Shown here: positions 52,874 to 60,844 of the stretch, one piece after another
Position numbering within the stretch: position 1 is the first letter of the stretch
Layout of the letters: each line of letters opens with the position of its first letter
NCBI RefSeq assembly: GCF_007097385.1
Contig: NZ_VJZS01000013.1
Coordinates: 62,001 to 126,000, forward strand
Direction: 5' to 3'
DNA length: 64,000 nucleotides
Source of the DNA: Flavobacterium sp. ZT3R18
GTDB taxonomy: Bacteria; Bacteroidota; Bacteroidia; Flavobacteriales; Flavobacteriaceae
Position numbers and translations under genes: made by a program
Notes under the pieces: generated by a model
The model's input: only the letters and a program-made list of their open reading frames with translations
What the model was told of the DNA's origin: nothing
The model's database searches: none

Positions 52874-54583
52874 TTAATGGTTCTCTTTAGGAACAAAACT
52901 TTTTCTGTAAAGAGCATCAAAATGTCCTTTATGATCATACACTTCATTCTTACGGGCATAATCATTCCATTCATTAATCAACTTCTTTCTAATGTCAGGA
53001 AATTGTGTTGAAAGATCTGTGGTTTCTGCTGGATCTTTTTCAATATCATACAGTTGCCACTCTCCTGTCCCCATCGGTTGTGGAAGTCGCAGTATTTTCC
53101 ATTTTCCTTTGATGTAGGCTTTCATTTCAAAAAGTTCCCATCCTTGTCCGTCACTCTCGTGTATAGCAACAGAATTGCCATTCAAAACCGGTATCAAAGA
53201 CTTGCCTATGTGAGGATGAATCGTATTGCCTTTATACTTTTTCGGATAATTTGCCCCTGTGAGTTCAAGCACTGTAGGCATTAAATCGGTAACATGGATA
53301 AAGCTACGACTCCACTGTCCGGCATGATGAGCTTGTCCTGGCATTTTTATGAGCAAGGGAGCTTTGATTCCTCCTTCGGTGGTAAAGCTTTTAAAAAAGC
53401 GGAAAGGAGATGAAGATGCCTGGGCCCAACCAGGACCAACTTCGACATAGGAGTTTTTTAAACCGCGGTTATCGAGAGAGTTATTGAACGTACTGTGATA
53501 TTTCCCATCCTCATTCCCAGGATAAGTACCAGCTGTCGCACCATTCGCGCCATTGTCTGACATGAAAACAATCATGGTGTTGTCATACAATCCTTGTTTT
53601 TTTAAATAATCAAACACACGACCGATACTCATATCCATGTAATCAAGCATCGCGGCATACACTTCCATGTCTCTTGCAAAATCAACTTTTTGTTGATGCG
53701 GCAGCGTTTCCCATTTTGGAATAGCGGGATTCTTTGTGAATTTATTCAAGTCTTTTGGAACAATTCCTAACTTTTTTAAATTCTTCAATCTTTCTGACCA
53801 AAGCGAGTCCCAACCCTTATCAAATTTACCCTTGTATTTGTCCAAATATTCTTTTGGTGCATGAAGCGGGTCATGAACAGCGGTATAGGATAGGAAAGCA
53901 AAGAATGGCTTTTGGTCTGCTTTGTTTTTATCAATGAACTGAATCATTGAATTGGTGTAATTTTTTGTGGAATAAAAATTATCCGGAAGTTCAATAATTT
54001 TTCCGTTTCTTGTATAATCCATCTTTTGCAAAGGAGACAATGCTTTCTTGTCGTTGTAATGACTTCCGCCACCAGTGCCAAGGATATAGGTTTCTTCAAA
54101 TCCACGGTCAAAAGGATCTTTGCCTGGGCCTTCACCAAGATGCCACTTGCCGGTCATATAAGTATGATAACCGTTGTCGCGCAACACTTCAGGAATCGTC
54201 ACCACCTGCTTACTGAGATTACCGGAATAACCCGGAAGATTTAGGGCGTGCAATTCAGGATAGTCCATTTCACTCATGATTCCCAATCCTGCAACGTGAT
54301 TGTCGTTACCGGTAAGTAAGGATGAACGAGTGGGTGAGCAGGTTGGTTGTACATAAAAGTTAGAAAAAGATAAACTTTCCTTTGCCAATTGGGACAAAAC
54401 CGGTGTTTGAATATTACCCCCGAAAGAAGCGACATCGCTATATCCCAAATCATCTGCAACGATAAGAAGGATATTGGGTTTAGGAAGTGCTGTTTTGATT
54501 TCTTCTTTTTGTTGTACTTTTTTGCAGCCAAAAACAACTGCCAATATTGCAATGAGGAACAGGAAATTAATTTGGTTTTTCAT
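52874..54583 (-). CDS. Sulfatase (arylsulfatase type, lipoprotein)
   Basis: 569 residues. Lipobox AVVFGC predicts a lipoprotein. NILLIVADDLGYSDVASFGG (calcium-binding Asp pair) and the active-site CSPTRSSLLTG are classic; the Cys is converted to formylglycine by a maturase. LGEGPGKDPFDRGF, MSDNGANGATAGTYPGN and the end with DPAETTDLS fit the S1 family. Substrate unknown; a polysaccharide or aryl sulfate is likely. No maturase gene is visible in the window. Confidence 0.92.
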   Translation of the reverse strand: MKNQINFLFLIAILAVVFGCKKVQQKEEIKTALPKPNILLIVADDLGYSDVASFGGNIQTPVLSQLAKESLSFSNFYVQPTCSPTRSSLLTGNDNHVAGLGIMSEMDYPELHALNLPGYSGNLSKQVVTIPEVLRDNGYHTYMTGKWHLGEGPGKDPFDRGFEETYILGTGGGSHYNDKKALSPLQKMDYTRNGKIIELPDNFYSTKNYTNSMIQFIDKNKADQKPFFAFLSYTAVHDPLHAPKEYLDKYKGKFDKGWDSLWSERLKNLKKLGIVPKDLNKFTKNPAIPKWETLPHQQKVDFARDMEVYAAMLDYMDMSIGRVFDYLKKQGLYDNTMIVFMSDNGANGATAGTYPGNEDGKYHSTFNNSLDNRGLKNSYVEVGPGWAQASSSPFRFFKSFTTEGGIKAPLLIKMPGQAHHAGQWSRSFIHVTDLMPTVLELTGANYPKKYKGNTIHPHIGKSLIPVLNGNSVAIHESDGQGWELFEMKAYIKGKWKILRLPQPMGTGEWQLYDIEKDPAETTDLSTQFPDIRKKLINEWNDYARKNEVYDHKGHFDALYRKSFVPKENH

Positions 54584-54784
54584 TTCTTTGGTTATTTAAT
54601 TAGTTAATGACTGATTTTAAAATAACGTTCCAAATCAAGGAATTAACCTCAAATTTAGTAATTAAATTTTTAGCTCATTTATCTTGCATGAAATTATTTG
54701 TATTAAAAAACATCTTTGATGATTCCCAACATCTAGTTTAATCAGTACCATTTCAAAAACCTCTTCTTAAAATCTTCTGTCAAA

Positions 54785-54909
54785 TTGATAAGTACCTGTT
54801 CAAATAAAGAATATTTTTCTCAAAATTACCCGAGCACACTATAGCCCAAAGTTATGAATTGACAGTCAAAGCCTGTCTCGTGAAAATCATTTCGTTGAAA
54901 GGAACTTAG
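54785..54909 (+). pseudogene. Decayed ferredoxin fragment
   Basis: 54832-54909 aligns without gaps to the last 78 nt of the intact ferredoxin (47124-47201) at about four bases in five, including the same stop codon. Read in that frame: EHTIAQSYEL and TVKACLVKIISLKGT, where the intact copy has DHTIVESCEL and AAKACPVKIISVKET. Two functional positions are lost (Cys to Tyr, CP to CL). Weaker similarity extends upstream to about 54785. Confidence 0.75.
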
Positions 54910-55164
54910 CCTTTATATTTAAACAGCAGCTCCAAAATTACCAATGTTGCTTATGACAATTTTAAGGGCTTCCCAAAACAATGAGAAAAAAGCACCCAAA
55001 ACGTCAAGTTTGACGTTGCTAACGTCCTGCATGCCATTTTGGATTATTTACAAAAAAAATCACTTCCAGAATTTGACATCCAAAAGGGACTTTAACGTGG
55101 TATTAATCGAATCATACAACTGGTAAAGCGAATATTTGGATGCTTGGTATTGATATATCATAAT
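54910..55164. other. Region following the ferredoxin fragment with a possible decayed coding stretch
   Basis: A frame at about 54992-55075 reads VKFDVANVLHAILDYL and KKSLPEFDIQKGL before a stop, and continues in frame as INRIIQLVKRIFG, which looks like decayed protein-coding DNA. Identity not recognised. Together with the ferredoxin fragment this is most of the 581-nt gap between the two sulfatase units. Confidence 0.35.
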
Positions 55165-55998
55165 CTATTTAGGGAAAACAAAATTCATAACAGCTCTGAT
55201 TCCAAAATCAGGCCTACTTCCCTCGGGAACTGATACCGGAATACGTGGTCCAATGGCTAATTGCACCATTTGAGTTCCTAATTTAGTAATCCCAGATATA
55301 GTTGGATTAAAATAAACGGCTGTCACATTTCCTTCCCAGTTTTGTGTAATTTCAAAATTACCTCCTGCTCCAGCCCCGCTTTTCCAGTTATAAACAAAGA
55401 ACGGCTGTAGAAACATTTGATTCACATCGGCACGGTCTTTACTTCCTGCAACAGACCATATTTGATTGACCAATGCGCCATACGTCCAACCGTTGGCTTG
55501 TTTCAAAATTACGGCTGTGGGTCCCATCCCCAGTTTCTCGGTTCCCAATAATTTATCGGTAGCAGTTGGCACCAAAATGGCTGGACCAACACCCCAAGTC
55601 AAACCGTTTTTGGCTTCAGCAGGGGAAAAAAACGCACTTACAACGGCATCACTTAATCCACTTTGTTTTACGCCTGGAGCTGTTATACCTTGTTGTGTTA
55701 CAATGGGAAGTACCACACGAGTAATCAAATTCAAACTTGGAGATAACGAAATTGGAATTACAGGTTGAAAATTGAGTGTGTTTCTGGAACCATTATAAGC
55801 ACCAATGCCCACATCAGTATTGTTTTGAAAAGGAACACTAATAAGGGAAGCAATCGGATTGGATAATTTTTTAGCCAATTCAGCAGCGCTTTCGGCAGGT
55901 TTATCTTGAGCTTTTATAGTTCCGATTGTTAGAGAAAACGCAAAAATCAGTAGTAATGATTGGCATCGAAGGGACATATTTTTTATTTTCATGTTCAT
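55165..55998 (-). CDS. Outer-membrane beta-barrel protein (neuromedin U-like)
   Basis: 277 residues with a signal peptide (ending GTIKAQD; starts at 55998, 55992 or 55977 are possible). AKKLSNPIASLISVPFQNN and the evenly spaced amphipathic strands (WGVGPAILVPTATDKLLGT, LGMGPTAVILKQANGWTYG, ... FGIRAVMNFVFPK) match the transporter-like family often labelled neuromedin U. It follows the 796-aa sulfatase, but a terminator separates them. It may let a sulfatase substrate or product cross the outer membrane. Confidence 0.7.
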   Translation of the reverse strand: MNMKIKNMSLRCQSLLLIFAFSLTIGTIKAQDKPAESAAELAKKLSNPIASLISVPFQNNTDVGIGAYNGSRNTLNFQPVIPISLSPSLNLITRVVLPIVTQQGITAPGVKQSGLSDAVVSAFFSPAEAKNGLTWGVGPAILVPTATDKLLGTEKLGMGPTAVILKQANGWTYGALVNQIWSVAGSKDRADVNQMFLQPFFVYNWKSGAGAGGNFEITQNWEGNVTAVYFNPTISGITKLGTQMVQLAIGPRIPVSVPEGSRPDFGIRAVMNFVFPK

Positions 55999-56020
55999 TT
56001 TTCTAGTTTATTTTATAAAT

Positions 56021-56066
56021 AAAAAAACGATCATCATCTCGGAATTAGTTGAGAGATGACCGTTAA
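56021..56066 (-). terminator. Stem-loop between the large sulfatase and barrel genes
   Basis: GGTCATCTCTCAAC / GAGATGATGATC-type stem with T run on the minus strand. Confidence 0.6.
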
Positions 56067-56112
56067 TTTTTTTAATCCAAATTTAACGAAGCGATCATTC
56101 AGCAGAAAAAGT

Positions 56113-58503
56113 TTATTCCTTACTAAAAGCTCTTGCAGCTTCTCGCTCTAAATCTAGATATTGTTCATTTCCAGTATTTACCGTTACAAATGAAATAGTC
56201 CCTCCTTTAAACTCACCAGGCGATGAATATAGTTTACTTACAGGATCTCCGCTATCATAACCCACACACAGACCATCTCCCACAAGGGTAAATTTACCAA
56301 CCTGAGCTTTCATTGTACCGCTTGCCGTTTCTTTTTCGTTAACATACAATTTGGCTGACCCCACAGATTCGTTATGCTCTCCTGCCTTCTCTCTGACAAA
56401 CTCCATTCCAAAAGTATATTTCCCTGGTTTAATAGTCTCTTTAGACACTAATTGCTGTTCTGTAATACCAAGAAAATTATAAACATAATACAATTTGTGG
56501 TCCTTGATAAATAAGCTGTGGCCTCCAAAACGGGAACCATGTGCAAAGATTACACCAGAAGCATTAGCATCTGCAATGTCCACATTAGCTACAATCTTAT
56601 AGGACTTCCCTCTTACATTTACAGCCACCGCTTCGGGCACTGAGCTCGTATGTGGATAATACGTATAGCTGTCGCTTTCACTTTCTTCCTTTGGACGCTC
56701 AATATTTAAGATATCAGTTGCGGAACGGTCATCTAGTGGCAATGCCTGGTTTTTTATAGCTTCTTCCATATACAATTTCTTTAATGCTTCTAGTTTTTCT
56801 GGATTTTTTTTAGCTAAATCAACAGACTCAGAACGATCGGCATCAGTATTGTATAATTCCCATTTATCCTGATCAAAATGCCCCTTACCAGTAAGTGGCG
56901 CATGCACAGCAACCGCTTTCCAGCCATCCTGCCAGATGGCACGAGTCCCTAACATCGTATAATACTGAACCTGTTTTAGTGTAGGTGCATCAGCTTTGGC
57001 ATCAAAGGAATATTTCATTGAAACACCAGATAATGGATACTGTTCTACTCCCTTGTAAACCTTTGGCATTTCGAGTCTACAAATTTCAAGAATGGTCGGA
57101 ACAATATCTACAGCATGATGGTATTGATTACGAACTTCACCACGGGCTTTAATTCCTTTAGGCCATGTAATAACCAATGGACATTCAGTTCCACCAGCAT
57201 AATTAGAATAGCGTTTGAACATTTTGAAAGGAGTAGACAATGCTGCCGCCCAGCCAGTAGGATAATGCTCGTAAGTATTTGGTCCTCCCAGTTCATCAAT
57301 TAACTTCATATTTTCTGTTAATTCATCAGGATAACCATTAAAGAATTTGTTTTCATTTACAGAACCGCTTGGACTACCTTCTCCCGACGCTCCGTTATCT
57401 GAAGCATACAAAATGATAGTATTGTCGTATTGTCCTGTTGCTTTCAAATGGTCGATAATTCGTCCAATCTGAACATCGGTATATTCAGAGAATGCGGCAT
57501 ACACTTCACACAAACGAGAAAATAATTTTTTTTCATCTGGACTAAGTTTATCCCACTCACGCACAAAATCTCCGGGAGCTGCCTGATCTGTCGGCATTGG
57601 ATTAAATTCAGTCAGTTTAGTCCCTTTAGGTAAAATACCTTTTGCAATCATGCGAGGCAATACCCATTTACGATACGCATCATATCCGTCGTCAAATTTT
57701 CCTTTATATTTTGCAATATAATCTTTAGGTGCTTGATGCGGTGCATGATTGGCTCCAGGACAATACCACATAAACCAAGGCTTAGATGGATTGGCTGATT
57801 TTTGATCGCTTATCATTTTGATGGCTTGATCCGCCAAATCTTTAGACAAATGATATCCTTTTTCGGGACCATAAGGTTGTTCGATAGCATGATTATCTTC
57901 GGTAAGATCAGGATACCATTGATTGGTTTCTCCTCCTATAAAACCATAAAATCGATCATAGCCTTGTTGAAGCGGCCATTGACTTTTATTGGCTCCAGCC
58001 GAAAGATCTGTTTCAGGAACGTTATGATCTTTTCCCAGCCAGAAAGTACTCCATCCATTTTCATTAAGAATTTGTGCCATTGTAGCAGCTTGTGGAGGCA
58101 GTTGACAACTATATCCCGGAAATCCATTAGCTCCTTCGGTAATAGCTCCCATTCCATTTAGATTGTGGTTACGCCCCGTATTGATGCAGGAACGGGTGGG
58201 TGAACAAAGTGCTACGGTATGCCATTGCGTATACGTTAAACCATCGGCAGCCAGTTTATCCATAGTGGGCATGTTGATTCTTCCTCCATAAGGTGACCAG
58301 GCGGCCAATCCAGTATCATCATAAAGGATAAAAAGTATATTCGGGGCTCCTTCCGGGGCTTTTTTACGAATATAAGGAGTCCAGTCCGCTTTAGAATCAC
58401 GGACATCTAATTTAACAACACCATTGAATACGGGTTGTTGTCCATAGCTACAGAAACAAAATAATACCATAACCAGAAATGACAAAACGATTTTTTTAAT
58501 CAT
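56113..58503 (-). CDS. Sulfatase with C-terminal LamG-like domain
   Basis: 796 residues with a signal peptide (MIKKIVLSFLVMVLFCFCSYG). APNILFILYDDTGLAAWSPYGG, the active-site CSPTRSCINTGRNHN, and ILYASDNGASGEG are sulfatase-type; residues about 620-796 (SYKIVANVDIADANASGVIFA... YDSGDPVSKLYSSPGEF) form a concanavalin/LamG-like domain. It is longer than its neighbour sulfatase and a different subfamily. Periplasmic or outer-surface; activation by formylglycine is expected. Substrate unknown. Confidence 0.92.
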   Translation of the reverse strand: MIKKIVLSFLVMVLFCFCSYGQQPVFNGVVKLDVRDSKADWTPYIRKKAPEGAPNILFILYDDTGLAAWSPYGGRINMPTMDKLAADGLTYTQWHTVALCSPTRSCINTGRNHNLNGMGAITEGANGFPGYSCQLPPQAATMAQILNENGWSTFWLGKDHNVPETDLSAGANKSQWPLQQGYDRFYGFIGGETNQWYPDLTEDNHAIEQPYGPEKGYHLSKDLADQAIKMISDQKSANPSKPWFMWYCPGANHAPHQAPKDYIAKYKGKFDDGYDAYRKWVLPRMIAKGILPKGTKLTEFNPMPTDQAAPGDFVREWDKLSPDEKKLFSRLCEVYAAFSEYTDVQIGRIIDHLKATGQYDNTIILYASDNGASGEGSPSGSVNENKFFNGYPDELTENMKLIDELGGPNTYEHYPTGWAAALSTPFKMFKRYSNYAGGTECPLVITWPKGIKARGEVRNQYHHAVDIVPTILEICRLEMPKVYKGVEQYPLSGVSMKYSFDAKADAPTLKQVQYYTMLGTRAIWQDGWKAVAVHAPLTGKGHFDQDKWELYNTDADRSESVDLAKKNPEKLEALKKLYMEEAIKNQALPLDDRSATDILNIERPKEESESDSYTYYPHTSSVPEAVAVNVRGKSYKIVANVDIADANASGVIFAHGSRFGGHSLFIKDHKLYYVYNFLGITEQQLVSKETIKPGKYTFGMEFVREKAGEHNESVGSAKLYVNEKETASGTMKAQVGKFTLVGDGLCVGYDSGDPVSKLYSSPGEFKGGTISFVTVNTGNEQYLDLEREAARAFSKE

Positions 58504-58920
58504 AATTACTAATTTTTAAATTACTAAAGTTTAAAAGCGCTTAACTTACTAAAAATGAAAGTCATAAAGATAAAAAAAATAGTAATAAAATTTTCAAAAA
58601 AAATGATTATTTAATGTAAAAATCACTAATTACCAACACATTATACCAAACAGGTGTAATTACAGAAATTAACTCTCAATAAATCTTGAATAAATTAAAA
58701 ACTTAAAAACAAAACCTTCTTTTTAAGTCATTTACGCAACAAGAGTTTTTATATCAAAACGCAATTATTTCCGTACTATACTAATAGCTTTTCTTTAGTA
58801 TAATTTTATGATTTTTTGCGATTTTTAGCCCTTGTAACATAAACCAAAAAAATAGTATCTTTACCCATTAATCGTATTAAGAACTTAAATTGCGTTAATC
58901 GCAATACTACATATAAAATT
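58504..58920. other. 417-nt divergent promoter region of sulfatase and ricT
   Basis: Very AT-rich. A -7-like TATCTTTA (G to A change in the last base of TAnnTTTG) lies at about 58853-58860 before ricT, and an inverted repeat TATACTAA ... TTAGTATA at about 58775-58802. No repeat family copy or small gene was recognised. Confidence 0.5.
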
Positions 58921-60372
58921 ATGGCATGTACAAGTTGTTCAACTTCAGATGGTGGCGCACCAAAGGGTTGTAAAAATAATGGGACTTGCGGCACCGATAG
59001 CTGCAATAAATTAACTGTTTTTGACTGGCTTTCTAACATGAGTTTGCCTAATGGCGAAGCTCCTTTTGACTGTGTTGAAGTCCGTTTTAAAAACGGAAGA
59101 AAAGAATTTTACCGCAATACCGAAAAATTAACCTTGAGCATGGGTGATATTGTGGCGACTGTTGCCTCACCGGGACATGATATAGGAATCGTTACACTTA
59201 CAGGAGAATTGGTAAAAATTCAAATGAAGAAAAAAGGGGTTAATCATCTCAGCAATGATGTCCCAAAAGTATATCGAAAAGCCACACAAAAAGACATTGA
59301 TATTTGGTCTACAGCTAGAGACAAAGAAGAGCCTATGAAAGTAAGAGCTCGTGAACTTGCTATTTCCCATAAACTAGAAATGAAAATTTCGGATATCGAA
59401 TTTCAAGGCGATGGATCAAAAGCAACATTCTACTACACGGCAAATGACAGAGTCGATTTTAGACTTTTAATCAAAGACTTTGCTAAGGAATTCAGCACTA
59501 GAGTCGAGATGAAACAAGTAGGTTTCCGCCAAGAAGCGGCTCGTTTAGGCGGTATTGGATCTTGTGGTAGAGAATTGTGTTGTTCTACTTGGCTAACCGA
59601 TTTTAGAAGTGTAAACACCTCGGCAGCACGTTACCAACAATTATCTTTAAACCCACAAAAATTGGCGGGTCAATGCGGTAAATTGAAATGCTGTTTGAAT
59701 TACGAATTGGACACCTACATGGATGCCTTAAAAGAGTTTCCTGAGTTTGACACCAAATTAGTGACCGAAAAAGGAGATGCTATTTGTCAAAAACAAGATA
59801 TTTTTAAGGGATTAATGTGGTTTGCCTATACCAATAATTTTGCGAACTGGCATATCTTAAAGATTGATCAAGTCAAAGAAATCATCGCCGAAAACAAGTT
59901 GAAAAACAAAGTTTCTTCGTTAGAAGATTATGCTATCGAACTAATTGTAGAACCAGAGCAAAATTTCAACAATGCGATGGGTCAAGAAAGTTTAACTCGT
60001 TTTGACCAACCAAAAAGGAAGAAAAAACCAACGAAAAAACCTAGAATTGCTGGAGAAAATGTGATTGTTCCCAACAGTGCGAACAAACCAATTATTCAAA
60101 AAAACAACCCTCCTAGCATTCAAAAGGCAAACGTTATCAGCAAAGAAAATAATCCGAGTAAAGAAAATCTGAACAAAGAGAACACAAACAAAGAAAACCC
60201 GAATAAAGAGAATCCAAACAAAGAGAATCCGAACAAGGAGAATCGCAATAACAATAGGAATAAAAACAACAATCGTAATAAGCCAAACCCTAACCGTACA
60301 GCTACAAGCGAGAGTAAACCAGAGCAACCTAGAAAACCTATAATTATTAAAAAGAATGAGAATAAAGAATAG
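58921..60372 (+). CDS. ricT: RicT/YaaT-type PSP1 domain protein with repetitive tail
   Basis: 483 residues. An N-terminal Cys-rich part (MACTSCSTSDGGAPKGCKNN), then the PSP1 domain (about 30-310) with GSCGRELCCSTWLTDF and GQCGKLKCCLNYELD, the Cys pairs linked to Fe-S binding in the Ric complex. The tail from about 360 is Lys/Asn/Glu-rich and carries KENPN repeats (KENLN, KENTN, KENPN x3), likely disordered. In Firmicutes RicT acts with RicA and RicF on RNA processing; in Flavobacteria it is the neighbour of gldH. Overlaps gldH by 17 nt. Confidence 0.9.
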   Translation: MACTSCSTSDGGAPKGCKNNGTCGTDSCNKLTVFDWLSNMSLPNGEAPFDCVEVRFKNGRKEFYRNTEKLTLSMGDIVATVASPGHDIGIVTLTGELVKIQMKKKGVNHLSNDVPKVYRKATQKDIDIWSTARDKEEPMKVRARELAISHKLEMKISDIEFQGDGSKATFYYTANDRVDFRLLIKDFAKEFSTRVEMKQVGFRQEAARLGGIGSCGRELCCSTWLTDFRSVNTSAARYQQLSLNPQKLAGQCGKLKCCLNYELDTYMDALKEFPEFDTKLVTEKGDAICQKQDIFKGLMWFAYTNNFANWHILKIDQVKEIIAENKLKNKVSSLEDYAIELIVEPEQNFNNAMGQESLTRFDQPKRKKKPTKKPRIAGENVIVPNSANKPIIQKNNPPSIQKANVISKENNPSKENLNKENTNKENPNKENPNKENPNKENRNNNRNKNNNRNKPNPNRTATSESKPEQPRKPIIIKKNENKE

Positions 60373-60835
60373 TGTTTTACTACTTTTAGTAACAGTACTC
60401 CTTTTTTCGTGTGATAAAAAAAGAGTTTTTGACGAGTACAAATCTGTAGGTAGTGCCTGGGATAAAGACAGTATCGTCACTTTTAATTTACCCGTTTTGG
60501 ATTCAACAAAACGCTACGATTTATTTGTGAATTTGAGAGACAATAACAATTACAAATACAATAATATTTTCCTGATTGTGTCTCTGGAAAGTCCAAATGG
60601 CTACACCAAAGTTGATACTTTAGAGTACCAAATGGCCAATCCTGACGGAACATTACTGGGAGATGGGTTTACAGATCTCAAAGAAAGTAAGCTCTACTAC
60701 AAAGAAAATGTGAGATTTAGAGGGAAATACAAAGTACACATCAAACAGGTGGTCAGAGAAACTGGAAAAGTTCCTGGGGTGCCACTTTTAGACGGAATCA
60801 CAGAGGTAGGTTTTAGAATAGAAAAAAAAGAATAG
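60356..60835 (+). CDS. gldH: Gliding motility lipoprotein GldH
   Basis: 159 residues. Lipobox VLLFSC at about residue 19, then a small beta-rich domain (KSVGSAWDKDSIVTFNLP, YDLFVNLRDNNNYKYNN, ... VPGVPLLDGITEVGFRIE). GldH is required for gliding in F. johnsoniae and is a marker of flavobacteria. Starts inside ricT, and precedes mrcA by 9 nt, so all three are one operon. Confidence 0.92.
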   Translation: MRIKNSVLLLLVTVLLFSCDKKRVFDEYKSVGSAWDKDSIVTFNLPVLDSTKRYDLFVNLRDNNNYKYNNIFLIVSLESPNGYTKVDTLEYQMANPDGTLLGDGFTDLKESKLYYKENVRFRGKYKVHIKQVVRETGKVPGVPLLDGITEVGFRIEKKE

Positions 60836-60844
60836 ATTACGATT

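Noticed and set aside
54944..55126. ORF of 60 codons as a real gene
   Set aside because: No start context, and another frame reads more like decayed protein-coding DNA.
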